A stretch of 64,000 bases of DNA, taken from contig JAGYIV010000009.1 in assembly GCA_018402345.1 (NCBI GenBank), positions 61,619 to 125,618 of the forward strand. Reading direction: 5' to 3'. Source of the DNA: Terrimicrobiaceae bacterium (GTDB lineage: Bacteria; Verrucomicrobiota; Verrucomicrobiia; Chthoniobacterales; Terrimicrobiaceae). Shown here in pieces: positions 46,162 to 54,542 of this stretch. The position numbers and the translations under genes were made by a program. How positions within the stretch are numbered: position 1 is the first letter of the stretch; each line of letters begins with the position of its first letter. Below the pieces are notes generated by a model, which saw nothing but the letters and a program-made list of their open reading frames with translations, did no database searches and had not been told where the DNA came from.

Positions 46162-46189
46162 AAAATGTTCAAAAAATATTGAACATTTT
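46162..46189. promoter_or_regulatory. Palindromic operator AAAATGTTCAA-N6-TTGAACATTTT
   Basis: An 11-bp perfect inverted repeat with a 6-bp spacer, 67 bp before the GbsR-like ATG. Shares TGTTCAA-N6-TTGAACA with 35861-35884. Probably the regulator's own site. Confidence 0.78.
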
Positions 46190-46255
46190 TAAAAAACGCA
46201 TACCCTCTCCCTCGCCCCCCCCTCACAGAGGCTCGTGGAAAACATTATTCTTACC

Positions 46256-46837
46256 ATGCCGCCGGTAAAAGACGCCCCTTTTACCAAGGGCGGCAGCTTG
46301 TCTGTAAAAAAATCAAAAGCCCTGCGAGCCGCACCGGGAGCGAATCTCCAGACATCGCCGCCTTCTCTATTGAGCCCTTTTCAGCTCGAGTCCGTCTCTC
46401 TTTTTATTCATGTCTTTGGAGCACTCTCGCTGCCCCGCTCCATTGGTGAAATTTACGGTCTCCTTTTCAGCACGCAGGAACCCCTCTCGCTCGACGATGT
46501 GCAGACTCGCTTGCAACTCAGTCGCGGCTCCGCAAGCGAAGGCCTGCGCTGGCTCCGCTCACTCGGTGCCGTGAACCAAGTCTACCTGCCCGGCATCCGC
46601 AAAGAGCACTTCACCGCCGAGACCAGCCTGCGCAAGCTCGCCAGCGGCTACCTCCGCGACCGCATCGACCCGCACCTCGAAAACGGCCCCTCACGTCTGA
46701 GCATCCTCGAGTCCAGCATCGACCCCACCTCACCCGCCGCCCATTTTGAAAAATCTCGCGTCGGCCAGATCGCCGGCTGGTATAAATTCTTCGCCAAAGC
46801 CCTCCCGCTTGTCAAAGCCCTCGCCGGAAAATTCTGA
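46256..46837 (+). CDS. GbsR/MarR-type regulator (paralogue 2)
   Basis: Core matches the regulator at 35996: LSLPRSIGEIYGLLFSTQEP, LSLDDVQTRLQLSRGSASEG, HFTAETSLRKLASGYLRDRI, ending VKALAGKF. Start is uncertain: GTG 46235, ATG 46256 or, by comparison with paralogue 1, TTG 46298. The last would put a conserved hairpin (46256-46297) in the leader. It precedes an ABC-2 permease by 35 bp and probably controls it. Confidence 0.82.
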   Translation: MPPVKDAPFTKGGSLSVKKSKALRAAPGANLQTSPPSLLSPFQLESVSLFIHVFGALSLPRSIGEIYGLLFSTQEPLSLDDVQTRLQLSRGSASEGLRWLRSLGAVNQVYLPGIRKEHFTAETSLRKLASGYLRDRIDPHLENGPSRLSILESSIDPTSPAAHFEKSRVGQIAGWYKFFAKALPLVKALAGKF

Positions 46838-46872
46838 GTCGGATCTGGTCGATCTCAATCCGCAATAAAACC

Positions 46873-47730
46873 ATGCCCCAATCCGACCTCCCCGTCCGCG
46901 TTTACTCGCCTGAGCCGCTGCTCGGCCACCCCGCCAAGCTCGTCGGCACGATCGCCCGTGACATCTGGTCCGGGCGCGAACTCGCTTGGCGTCTCTTTGT
47001 CCGCGACCTGAGCGCGCAATACCGCCAAACCTTCCTCGGCTACATCTGGGCATTCCTGCCACCACTTGTTGCCTCGATGACCTTCATTTTTCTGAATTCG
47101 CAAGGCATCGTGCAAATCACCGGCACGGACATTCCTTATCCAGCTTTCGCCATGATGGGCACACTTTTATGGCAAGTCTTTGTGGATGCGATCATGAGTC
47201 CGCCAAATTCCTTCAACGCTGCCAAGTCCATGCTGGCAAAAATCAATTTCCCCCGCGAAGCCATCTTGCTCGGCGGTCTCTACATGGTGGTCTTCAACTT
47301 TTTCATCCGGCTCGTCCTCGTTGCAGCGGTGATGATTTTCTGGCAAGTCCCCATCGATGGCAGCCTGCTGTTTTTTCCATTTGCCATGGCCTCGCTTCTG
47401 CTCACAGGTTTCGCCATCGGTCTGGCGCTCACTCCCTTGGCCGGGCTCTACGGCGACATCGGCCGCGGCATCCCCATCATCGCGCAATTTTGGATGCTGC
47501 TCACGCCCGTCGTGTATCCCGCGCGCACCGAAGGCCTCGCCGGCTGGCTCGCCACATGGAACCCCATCTCGCCCCTCATCACCACCGCCCGCGAATGCCT
47601 CACCGCCCAACCCCTCACGCTCCTGCCCGCCTTTTGGATCGTCACTATTTGTGCCGCCATCGCAGCATTCCTCGGCCTCGTGCTCTTCCGCCTCGCCATG
47701 CCCCACCTCATCGTCCGCATGGGAGGGTAG
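46873..47730 (+). CDS. Polysaccharide ABC exporter permease, divergent type
   Basis: 285 aa ABC-2 permease: GRELAWRLFVRDLSAQYRQT, FLGYIWAFLPPLVASMTFIF, SMLAKINFPREAILL and a final RLAMPHLIVRMGG. Clearly different from the 41313/49323 pair (low identity), so a second exporter type is encoded. The wzt gene following two genes later (48571) is broken. Confidence 0.9.
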   Translation: MPQSDLPVRVYSPEPLLGHPAKLVGTIARDIWSGRELAWRLFVRDLSAQYRQTFLGYIWAFLPPLVASMTFIFLNSQGIVQITGTDIPYPAFAMMGTLLWQVFVDAIMSPPNSFNAAKSMLAKINFPREAILLGGLYMVVFNFFIRLVLVAAVMIFWQVPIDGSLLFFPFAMASLLLTGFAIGLALTPLAGLYGDIGRGIPIIAQFWMLLTPVVYPARTEGLAGWLATWNPISPLITTARECLTAQPLTLLPAFWIVTICAAIAAFLGLVLFRLAMPHLIVRMGG

Positions 47731-47793
47731 GAGCGCCAACATTTATTTCAAAATTGGAATTGAAAAAGCGCAAAATCAAGCTAACTTAGCTCA

Positions 47794-48093
47794 ATGCTTC
47801 AAGCCAACATATCTACAGTTAAAAACAACCTTAGCCAGTATATTGAAAAAGTAGTTGCTGGGGATGAGGTTGTTATTTCAGATCGGAGCACGCCTGTTGC
47901 GATTTTGATTCCGTTCTCGCCATCGCGGGTTCAAGGGAATTGGTCCAGCCGGGTTGCGCATTTGACCAAGTTAGGGCACCTGAAAAGGCCTGTTTCAGAT
48001 TCCAAAATCGCAGATCAAATCAATCCCATTGAAGTTCAGGATGGCACACCGTTGTCCAAATTGCTCTTGATAGAAAGGCAGAGCGGTCGATGA
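47794..48093 (+). CDS. Phd/YefM-type antitoxin
   Basis: 99 aa: MLQANISTVKNNLSQYIEKV, DEVVISDRSTPVAILIPF, the Phd/YefM fold. Stop overlaps the PIN gene start by 4 nt. Confidence 0.85.
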   Translation: MLQANISTVKNNLSQYIEKVVAGDEVVISDRSTPVAILIPFSPSRVQGNWSSRVAHLTKLGHLKRPVSDSKIADQINPIEVQDGTPLSKLLLIERQSGR

Positions 48094-48530
48094 GATTTTG
48101 GGATAGCTCGGCCATCGTGCCCTTGCTCGTGCGAGAGGAAAACACTGATTCGCTTTTGGATTTGAGGGAAGCCGATAGGGATATGATCGTTTGGTGGGGC
48201 ACGGAAACGGAATGCCTCTCGGCACTGGCGCGCCGGGAAAGGGAAGGGGGATTGGACCGCCGTGCCACATCGCTTGCAGAGGAGAGTTTGTCGAAGATTC
48301 TGGATTCCGCCCATGAGGTTCAGCCGAATACCGAACTGCGTCGAATCGCACGCAGGCTTCTCATGACGCATCCATTGCGCGCAGCAGACGCGTTCCAACT
48401 TGCCGCCGCCCTGCTTGTTGGAGGATCACTAATCACCGAGTTGCCATTTATCACTTTGGACAAAAACCTCTCCTTTGCTGCTGCCAAGGAGGGATTTCCA
48501 TTGCCTGTCAGCAATTTAATCCCGCAATAA
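48090..48530 (+). CDS. PIN-domain toxin (VapC-like)
   Basis: 146 aa: MRFWDSSAIVPLLVREENTD with the first Asp, TETECLSALARRERE, LRAADAFQLAAALLV and LPFITLDKNLSFAAA complete the PIN acidic set. Partner of the antitoxin at 47794. Confidence 0.87.
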   Translation: MRFWDSSAIVPLLVREENTDSLLDLREADRDMIVWWGTETECLSALARREREGGLDRRATSLAEESLSKILDSAHEVQPNTELRRIARRLLMTHPLRAADAFQLAAALLVGGSLITELPFITLDKNLSFAAAKEGFPLPVSNLIPQ

Positions 48531-48727
48531 TCCCCGCCACTCGCAACTCGTTACTTCTTATCCACTTCCCATGTCTCCACCCGCCACTAGCCACCCGCCA
48601 CCCGTTACTCCACCGGACGACGAAGTCCTGGTCCGCGTCGAAGGCGTCAGCAAGAAATTCTGTCGGTCGCTGAAGAAATCGCTTTGGTATGGGGTCTGCG
48701 ACATCGCGTCGGAGTTGCTTCCTGGGA

Positions 48728-48905
48728 GGAAGCGCCAGCGAGTAGCGGGTAGCGAGTTACGCGTAGCTGGTGAAGAAGCAGAAGTAGCGAGTAGTGAGTT
48801 ACTTGGTCACGAGTGAAGAGGGGTCAAGGGCAGTAGCGGGTAGCGAGCTACTGGTCACGAGATTCGCCTCTGGACCCGCCTCCAGTTACCCGCCACTCGT
48901 TACCT
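48728..48905 (+). repeat. ACGAGT/GGGTAGCGAGT repeat run in wzt copy C
   Basis: Degenerate units such as GCGAGTAGCGGGTAGCGAGT, GTAGCGAGTAGTGAGTTAC and inverted CCGCCACTCGTTAC. Same unit type at 42575, 51150 and upstream of several wzt starts. It replaces or fills the wzt linker. Confidence 0.7.
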
Positions 48906-49148
48906 CGCCGACATGCGAAGCTTCGCTTCGCCCCGGCGAATTCTTCGCCGTCAAAGATGTCTCCTTCGAGCTTCGCCGGGGGGAATGCCTAGGGCTGATT
49001 GGGCATAATGGGGCGGGTAAGACGACGCTGTTGAAGATGCTCAATGGGGTTGATCAAGCCGGATCGGGGGTCGATCACGATGCGGGGGCGGGTGGGGGCG
49101 CTGATTGCTCTCGGGGCGGGGTTCAACCCGATTTTGACCGGTCGGGAA

Positions 49149-49229
49149 ACGGAAGGCTGGGCGGCCTGGAGTAAGAGCAACCGAAGGATGGCCCGAAGGG
49201 TGCAGCGCCAGAGGGAAGGCGCAAATCAA
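49149..49229 (+). repeat. 81-nt hairpin repeat (type F1) in wzt copy C
   Basis: Between GRE and NI codons. CAACCGAAGGATG, CCCGAAGGG, end hairpin GCGCC/GGCGC, AAATCAA. The first hairpin differs (GGCTGGGCGGCC) from other F1 copies. Confidence 0.87.
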
Positions 49230-49322
49230 AATATTTACATCAATGGCTCCGTGCTGGGGCTCACGAATAAGGAAGTGCAATGATTTGCGCAATTAATACC
49301 GATTGCTCGGAAATTTTAATCC

Positions 49323-50183
49323 ATGAATTCTGAATCAACGACTGACAACTGGGACATGGTCCTTGATCCCTCCACGCGCTGGTGGGATTTGCAACTGCGC
49401 GATGTGTGGCATTACCGCGACCTCTTGTGGATGTTCGTGCGGCGGGATTTTGTCGCCGTCTACAAGCAAACGATCCTCGGCCCTCTCTGGTTTTTCATCC
49501 AGCCGCTGCTCACCACGGCAATGTTCACTGTAATCTTCAGCGGCCTTGCCAAACTCCCCACCGACGGCCTACCGCCGATGCTCTTCTACCTCGCCGGCAT
49601 TACGCCGTGGAACTACTTCTCGACCTGCCTCACAAAAACCTCCTCCACCTTCGTGGCCAACGCCGGCATTTTCGGCAAGGTCTATTTCCCGCGCCTCGTC
49701 ACGCCACTCTCGATCGTCATTTCCAATCTCATCCAATTCGCGATCCAGTTTTTGCTCTTTTTCGCCTTCCTCGGATGGTTCGCGTGGAAAGGCGCGGCGG
49801 TGAATCCCGATTGGGCGATGATTTTCCTGCTCACGCCCATCCTGCTCGGGATCATGGCATTCCTTGGCCTCGGAACCGGCATCATCATTTCCTCGCTCAC
49901 CACGAAATACCGCGATTTCACCTTCCTGGTCGCCTTCGGGGTGCAACTCGCCATGTATGCCACGCCCGTGATCTACCCCGCGAGCATGGTTCCGGAAAAA
50001 TACGCGTTCTGGTTGAATTTCAACCCCATGGCCGCGGTCATCGAAGCCTTCCGCGCCATCTACCTCGGCGGCGCTATTCCGTGGGACGGGCTGGGAACTT
50101 CCGCCGCCATCACCGCCGTGTTGCTGTTTCTTGGCATCGTGATGTTCAAAAAAGTCGAGCGCTCCTTCATGGATACGGTGTAG
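49323..50183 (+). CDS. Polysaccharide ABC exporter permease (Wzm-like), copy 2
   Basis: 286 aa, paralogue of 41313 with differences such as NFNPMAAVIEAF versus NLNPMAPVIEAF. Same six-helix ABC-2 layout. The DNA of the middle third is much closer to copy 1 than the first third, which suggests gene conversion. Followed by a toxin module, then a wzt fragment. Confidence 0.92.
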   Translation: MNSESTTDNWDMVLDPSTRWWDLQLRDVWHYRDLLWMFVRRDFVAVYKQTILGPLWFFIQPLLTTAMFTVIFSGLAKLPTDGLPPMLFYLAGITPWNYFSTCLTKTSSTFVANAGIFGKVYFPRLVTPLSIVISNLIQFAIQFLLFFAFLGWFAWKGAAVNPDWAMIFLLTPILLGIMAFLGLGTGIIISSLTTKYRDFTFLVAFGVQLAMYATPVIYPASMVPEKYAFWLNFNPMAAVIEAFRAIYLGGAIPWDGLGTSAAITAVLLFLGIVMFKKVERSFMDTV

Positions 50184-50214
50184 ATTGGCTGAACGCGCCA
50201 GAGTCTTGTTTTCA

Positions 50215-50415
50215 ATGGAGAAAAAAATCAGCGGTCAAAAGTTTGAATCCACCTCGCGATCGAATTCCGAAGGGCTTTTATGGATGCGAGAAAAAACAAA
50301 TTGGAGGCAAAAACAAAGAAATCTGCCCATCGGTGAAAAGGTAGCACTTTTGGGGCAAACGATTTTGGAAACATTGGAATTAGAGGAAATCAAGCGACAT
50401 GCAAAAGGTTTGTGA
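50215..50415 (+). CDS. Small protein preceding a nucleotidyltransferase-like gene (possible antitoxin)
   Basis: 66 aa, rich in Lys, Glu and Arg (LLWMREKTNWRQKQRN, IGEKVALLGQTILETLELEE). It overlaps the next gene by 17 nt. No family recognised; antitoxin role is inferred from the arrangement. Confidence 0.55.
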   Translation: MEKKISGQKFESTSRSNSEGLLWMREKTNWRQKQRNLPIGEKVALLGQTILETLELEEIKRHAKGL

Positions 50416-50917
50416 TGTTTTGGAACAGCTTCTCATGGCAGGTGTTGTTGGAAAATACGCAATAGGCGGAGCGACAGCAGCGGGTTTTCATGGAGAACCG
50501 CTTGCTACCCGGGACATCGATGTTTTTTGCTTTTTAAATGTTCGGGAAGGCTCGTTTTTAGTCAGTTTGGAGCCTATTTTCAAAAAGCTTTACGAGTTGG
50601 GTTTCTCTGAATTTGACGAAGAAGGCATCATTATTCACGGCATGCCAGTGCAGTTTCTGGCGGCATCCGGCGAGCTTGAGATTGAGGCTGTGAATAATGC
50701 AGATGTTTTGCATTGGGATGGACATACCATTCGTGTGATGACACCCGAATACTTGGCGGCCATCGCGCTTACAGTGGGGCGTCCCAAAGACCGAGCTCGT
50801 GTGGTCTATCTTTATTCCCTGCAAGATTTTCAGTCGCCGAAATTCACAGAAATTCTAAAGCATCATGGCTTGACAGAAACATGGTTGAATTGGGCTAAGA
50901 GTCTCGGACTTGAATAA
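50399..50917 (+). CDS. Nucleotidyltransferase-like protein (AbiEii/DUF6036-like, possible toxin)
   Basis: 172 aa: YAIGGATAAGFHGEPLATRD followed by IDVFCFL gives the G-G-x...D-x-D pattern of minimal nucleotidyltransferases. VMTPEYLAAIALTVGRPKDR closes it, as in AbiEii-type toxins. These toxins add nucleotides to tRNA acceptor ends; the target here is unknown. Confidence 0.7.
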   Translation: MQKVCDVLEQLLMAGVVGKYAIGGATAAGFHGEPLATRDIDVFCFLNVREGSFLVSLEPIFKKLYELGFSEFDEEGIIIHGMPVQFLAASGELEIEAVNNADVLHWDGHTIRVMTPEYLAAIALTVGRPKDRARVVYLYSLQDFQSPKFTEILKHHGLTETWLNWAKSLGLE

Positions 50918-50976
50918 AAAAGTTTCTCGTTGCAATAACCAGTCACTCGCCACCCGTTACTTCTTAGTCACTTCCC

Positions 50977-51213
50977 ATGTCCGACACCGTAATTCGCGTT
51001 GAAAATGTATCAAAACTCTACCGCCTGGGCGAAGTGGGGACGGGGTCGCTGGCGCATGATGTGAATCGCTGGTGGCATAAGGTTCGGGGGAAGGAGGACC
51101 CTTATCTGAAGATCGGGGAGGTGAATGATCGGACCAAGCCCGCTGCGCAGGCTGTAGCGGGTAACGAGTCACGAGTCACGAGTCACGAGTCACGAGTCAC
51201 GAGTCACGGGTGA
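50977..51213 (+). pseudogene. wzt N-terminal fragment, type I (copy D)
   Basis: [20 protein letters not shown] then [20 protein letters not shown] and LKIGEVNDRTK, the start of a Wzt protein, run into an ACGAGT array and a stop. No ATPase core follows. Preceded by CACTCGCCACCCGTTACT and TTCCCATG. Confidence 0.85.
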
Positions 51214-51310
51214 AGAGAAAGCAGGGGCAGTAGCGAGTAGCGAGTTACTGGTCACGAGTGAAGAGGAACCGGGGGCAGTAGCGGGTTACGAGTCACGGGT
51301 GGCGAGTGAA
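51150..51310 (+). repeat. ACGAGTC tandem array
   Basis: GTAGCGGGTAACGAGT followed by about five ACGAGTC units, then GGGTGAAGAG and more GTAGCGAGTAGCGAGTTAC units to 51307. In wzt frame it encodes SRVTSHE repeats. Confidence 0.85.
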
Positions 51311-51338
51311 AACCAATGAGTAGCCTGCCCTTCAAGAG

Positions 51339-51594
51339 ATGAAAACAATTCGGTTGACCAAACACGCAAATGGCTACCTCGAGATGCGAGGGTTCACCTT
51401 CGAAGAAGTCCAATCGGCGATTTGAGAGGCGCAGTGGGGCCCCGCAACCAACGGGCGGCTGGAATGTTTCAAAGAGTTTCCATTCCATGCGGTTTGGAAC
51501 GGGAAAATTTTATCACACCAAAAGAGTGCGGCCGATTTTCGTGGAGGAGGAGCTTGAAATCGTGGTGGTGACCGTCTACACTTATTTTTACTAA
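51339..51594 (+). pseudogene. DUF4258-like gene with frame disruption
   Basis: MKTIRLTKHANGYLEMRGFT then FEEVQSAI and a stop, with the rest in two other frames (FHAVWNGK, VEEELEIVVVTVYTYFY). The pattern is that of DUF4258 proteins, ParE-related toxin candidates. It stands before a DUF2283 gene, as at 54668-54864. Confidence 0.6.
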
Positions 51595-51611
51595 ATAAAC
51601 CTGTTTCAACT

Positions 51612-51827
51612 ATGAAAATCCAATATGATCCTGAAGTCGATGCGCTGAGCATCATTTTCCGACAAACCACAGTGACGACCAAAGAGTTGGCCGAAGGCAT
51701 CTGCGCCGATTTTGATAGCGAAGGCCGCTTGGCTTCTCTGGAGATTCTTGATGCGAAAACGAGGTTTGTCGGAAGCGAGGCATTTCAAGAAGTCGAACTT
51801 GAGGGTCTCAAGCCCGTGATGGTTTAG
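51612..51827 (+). CDS. DUF2283 protein (antitoxin-like)
   Basis: 71 aa: MKIQYDPEVDALSIIF and ICADFDSEGRLASLEILDA, the compact DUF2283 fold, usually next to DUF4258 genes. Probable antitoxin of 51339. Confidence 0.8.
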   Translation: MKIQYDPEVDALSIIFRQTTVTTKELAEGICADFDSEGRLASLEILDAKTRFVGSEAFQEVELEGLKPVMV

Positions 51828-51862
51828 GTAGCTTGAATGCATAGGCTTTAAAAAATTCAATC

Positions 51863-52060
51863 ATGAGTGCGCTGGAATTAGAGCAGGCAGTAAAAAAACT
51901 TCCACCTCAGGAGTTGCAAATTTTCTCCGATTGGTTTGAGCAATATTCTTCAGACAAGTGGGATGAAAGAATTGAAAAAGACATCCTGAGTGGCCGTCTG
52001 GCCAAATTGGCGGCTAAAGCCGATGAAGATTTTGAAGCGGGCAGGTGTTCTCCACTGTGA
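51863..52060 (+). CDS. Antitoxin-like small protein
   Basis: 65 aa: LELEQAVKKLPPQELQIFSD and KLAAKADEDFEAGRCSPL, typical of small helical antitoxins encoded before RelE-type toxins. Overlaps the next gene by 4 nt. Confidence 0.75.
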   Translation: MSALELEQAVKKLPPQELQIFSDWFEQYSSDKWDERIEKDILSGRLAKLAAKADEDFEAGRCSPL

Positions 52061-52311
52061 ATCATTTCGCTTCCCCTGACTTCTGGTTTTTTTACAGGCA
52101 ACTTCCTGATGAAATTCAAAGTCTGGCAGATAAGAATTTCGAACTTCTGAAGCAAAGTCCAAGGCATCCATCCTTGCGGTTGAAAAAAATAGGCGTGATT
52201 TACACAGCCCGCGTCGGGTTGCACTATCGAGCGATCGCAAAGGATAGACCAGAAGGCTTAGTTTGGTTTTGGATCGGACACCACTCCGTTTACGATAGCC
52301 TTATTCAGTAA
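52057..52311 (+). CDS. RelE-like toxin
   Basis: 84 aa from GTG: FWFFYRQLPDEIQSLADKNF, RHPSLRLKKIGVIYTARVGL, HYRAIAKDRPEGLVWFWIGH, the RelE/HigB-like sheet with a terminal His/Tyr segment. Members of this fold are often ribosome-dependent mRNA interferases. Confidence 0.75.
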   Translation: MNHFASPDFWFFYRQLPDEIQSLADKNFELLKQSPRHPSLRLKKIGVIYTARVGLHYRAIAKDRPEGLVWFWIGHHSVYDSLIQ

Positions 52312-52445
52312 AAGCAGAATCTTTTTAAAAAATCTTCTTCGACTCTCGACCTCGACTTCCTCTCCCACCGCTCTCGACTTTCTCCACATCTTCTTCCAAC
52401 CCGCCACCAGTTACACGCCACTCGCCACTTCTTTCCTCTCTTCCC

Positions 52446-52575
52446 ATGTCCGACACCGTCATTCGCGTTGAAAATGTATCCAAGCTTTACCGGCTGGGCG
52501 AGGTGGGGACGGGGTCGTTGGCGCATGATGTGAATCGCTGGTGGCACAAGGTTCGGGGCCAGATTGCTTCTGAGC
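52446..52575 (+). pseudogene. wzt N-terminal fragment, type I (copy E), cut by IS3
   Basis: [20 protein letters not shown] through NRWWHKVRG, then IS3 sequence. The toxin gene on the other side of IS3 is also truncated, so the insertion was accompanied by a deletion. Preceded by CGCCACTCGCCACTTC-type repeat. Confidence 0.85.
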
Positions 52576-52658
52576 GGGACCCCAAAATTCGGACCAGAGG
52601 TTAAGAGATAAAATGAGGTGAATGGGTGTGGAGGAAAATCCTACAACCAAACACCAAC

Positions 52659-52952
52659 ATGAAATCAAAACGCCGACGCCACGACGGGGCCTTCAAGGCA
52701 CGTGTGGCCATAGAAGCCCTCAAAGGGGAAAAAACGATCCACGAGATCGCGAAAACCTACGACATCCATCCCACGCAGGTCACGGAGTGGAAAAAGACGC
52801 TCTTGGACAACGTGCCAGGAGTCTTTGAAGCGGGAGGCAAGAGAGCTGGGGAGGACTTTGAAAAGGAGCGGGCTCTGCTGCAGAGCAAAATTGGAGAACT
52901 GACGATCGCGGTGGATTTTTTGGAAAAAAAATCCAAACAGCTCGGCCTGTGA
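52659..52952 (+). CDS. IS3 family transposase OrfA
   Basis: 97 aa helix-turn-helix protein: KSKRRRHDGAFKARVAIEAL, TIHEIAKTYDIHPTQVTEWK, then a leucine-rich coil (LLQSKIGELTIAVDFLEKKS). It overlaps orfB in the -1 frame (ATGAACC after AAAAAAAATCC), the usual site of programmed -1 frameshifting to make OrfAB. Confidence 0.93.
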   Translation: MKSKRRRHDGAFKARVAIEALKGEKTIHEIAKTYDIHPTQVTEWKKTLLDNVPGVFEAGGKRAGEDFEKERALLQSKIGELTIAVDFLEKKSKQLGL

Positions 52953-53812
52953 ACCGTGCCGAGCTGGTTGAAGAAAAACATTCCAAATTGAGCATTCGAA
53001 AACAATGCAAGCTACTGCATGTCAGTCGATCCAATCTCTATTACGAGCGAGTTCCGGAAAAGCCCGAGGATCGCGCAGCCATGAAGACGATGGACAAAAT
53101 CTACACCGAGGATCCGTGTTTGGGCACACGGAAGCTTGTCACGGTTTTGGAGCGCGATCACGGACTGAAAACGAACCGCAAACGCATCCAGAGGCTGCGG
53201 CGCTCAATGGGCCTGGAAACGATCTGGTGCCAACCCCGGCGCATGAGAACGAGTTGCCCGGACACCACACATCGCAAATACCCCTACCTTTTGAGAGGAT
53301 TTGTGAGCAGGCACGCCGATCAAGTTTGGGCGTCGGACATCACCTATATCCCGATGGGCCAGGGCCATGCCTACCTGTGCGCGGTGATGGACTGGCACAC
53401 CCGCTACGTGCTGGGTTGGGCGATCTCCAACACGATGGACGCCGCGCTCGTGCACGAAGCCCTCGACATGGCCCGCTGCAACTGCGGGAACCTGCCCGAG
53501 ATTTTCAACACCGATCAGGGCAGCCAATTTACCTCCCCGCAGTGGACCGGAAGGCTGGAAAAGCTGGGCATCCGGGTGAGCATGGACGGCAAGGGGCGTT
53601 GGATGGACAACGTGTTCGTCGAGCGGTTGTGGAGGAGCCTCAAACACGAGGAGGTGTATTTGAAAAGCTACTGCACGGTGGGCGAGGCGCGCACCGGCAT
53701 GGGTCGCTGGATCGAACGCTACAACACATGGAGACCGCACGCCGAACTGGGCAACCGCACCCCCGCAAAGGCCTATCAGGAAGAGCGGGAAAACAAACGC
53801 ACAGCGGCATGA
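52949..53812 (+). CDS. IS3 family transposase OrfB (DDE integrase core)
   Basis: 287 aa. DDE residues are in VWASDITYIPMG, EIFNTDQGSQFTSPQW and MDNVFVERLWRSLKHEEVY. N-terminal HTH_21-like part (SIRKQCKLLHVSRSNLYY). Appears intact. Confidence 0.95.
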   Translation: MNRAELVEEKHSKLSIRKQCKLLHVSRSNLYYERVPEKPEDRAAMKTMDKIYTEDPCLGTRKLVTVLERDHGLKTNRKRIQRLRRSMGLETIWCQPRRMRTSCPDTTHRKYPYLLRGFVSRHADQVWASDITYIPMGQGHAYLCAVMDWHTRYVLGWAISNTMDAALVHEALDMARCNCGNLPEIFNTDQGSQFTSPQWTGRLEKLGIRVSMDGKGRWMDNVFVERLWRSLKHEEVYLKSYCTVGEARTGMGRWIERYNTWRPHAELGNRTPAKAYQEERENKRTAA

Positions 53813-53854
53813 TCCAGCAGAGCAAAGCACACAACACCCACCCCCACCGCACGC

Positions 53855-53944
53855 TCGATTTTTTCTCCTACGCTGCGGGCCCGCGCAGGCCTCTACGCTA
53901 CGCTCCGAGGCCAGCCGGGCCCTGCGCTCCGGAGAAAAAATCGA
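53855..53944. terminator. Large stem inside IS3, downstream of orfB
   Basis: TCGATTTTTTCTCC and GGAGAAAAAATCGA form a perfect 14-bp outer stem around a GC-rich inner fold (GGGCCCGCGCAGGCCTC against GAGGCCAGCCGGGCCC). It could stop transcription in both directions at the end of the element. Confidence 0.7.
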
Positions 53945-54053
53945 ACCACTCCCTCACGGGAGTTGAAACAACACATCAACCCAGATAACAACCAATCTCC
54001 TTCATCCCATTACCTCTTATTTCCACTGCCAAGTGGTTCAAAGATTGGGTCCA

Positions 54054-54284
54054 CCTCAAGTTGCCTTTACCGAAGCGGGCACAATTTTTGGAGATGAACA
54101 ATCAATCACGATCCCGGACTTGAAGCACTCGCAAGCCGAGCCCAGGTTTATTACCATGGGAATGTCTCAAGCTGGCCGATTGTTGGTGGTAATCCACACG
54201 GAGCGCGGCAACCATCTGCGAATCATCAGCGCGCGACCAGTAAGCCGCAAAGAAAGAAACCAATATGAAAAAGCTAAAAGCTAA
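54054..54284 (+). pseudogene. BrnT-type toxin, N-terminus lost to IS3
   Basis: AFTEAGTIFGDEQSITIPDL, RFITMGMSQAGRLLVVIHTE and RIISARPVSRKERNQYE are BrnT (DUF497) core segments. About the first 20 residues are missing at the IS3 border. BrnT is a RelE-like ribonuclease; this copy probably lacks a start. Confidence 0.8.
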
Positions 54285-54486
54285 AAAAGAAACGATGCTC
54301 GCCGAGTATGATTTCAGCTCAGGCACCAAAGGCAAATACGCCAAGCTCTACAAACAGGGCACGAACTTGATCTTGTTGGAGCCAGATGTCGCCGAGGCCT
54401 TTCCGGATTCAAAATCCGTGAATGATTCCTTGCGTGCCCTTGCCTCCATTATCCAAGTCCGATCGAAAGCCCTCGCTGCCAATTAA
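54265..54486 (+). CDS. BrnA-like antitoxin
   Basis: 73 aa, overlapping brnT by 20 nt: MKKLKAKKETMLAEYDFSSG, LILLEPDVAEAFPDSKSVND then SLRALASI, a short CopG/BrnA-like DNA-binding antitoxin. Confidence 0.75.
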   Translation: MKKLKAKKETMLAEYDFSSGTKGKYAKLYKQGTNLILLEPDVAEAFPDSKSVNDSLRALASIIQVRSKALAAN

Positions 54487-54542
54487 CAGATTGATAAACG
54501 GAATGCCTTACCAAACACACTCGCCTCTGGACGCTCGACTCC

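Larger units (their letters stand above)
48571..49283 (+). pseudogene. Broken wzt ATPase gene, type II (copy C)
   Basis: Begins [20 protein letters not shown], then a run of ACGAGT-type repeats (48728-48905) with a stop. It resumes with [20 protein letters not shown], intact Walker [17 protein letters not shown], a one-base frame change near 49050, [20 protein letters not shown], an 81-nt repeat, [14 protein letters not shown] and a stop. Lacks signature and Walker B. Serves as empty-site reference for the Walker A insertions. Confidence 0.82.
52577..54053 (+). mobile_element. IS3-family element (about 1.48 kb)
   Basis: Left end GGGACCCCAAAATTCGGACC; right end, inverted, GTGGACCCAATCTTTGAACC. 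Ends are imperfect and placed by eye. Carries orfA and orfB overlapping by 4 nt. Different sequences flank it, so no target duplication is evident. Confidence 0.85.

Noticed and set aside
51150..51310. CRISPR or origin iterons in the ACGAGTC array
   Set aside because: Units are contiguous and degenerate, there are no spacers and no replication gene nearby; the same units occur scattered at wzt borders.
53005..53988. 327-aa plus-strand frame overlapping IS3 orfB
   Set aside because: Out-of-frame shadow; orfB carries the DDE motif and the correct overlap with orfA.
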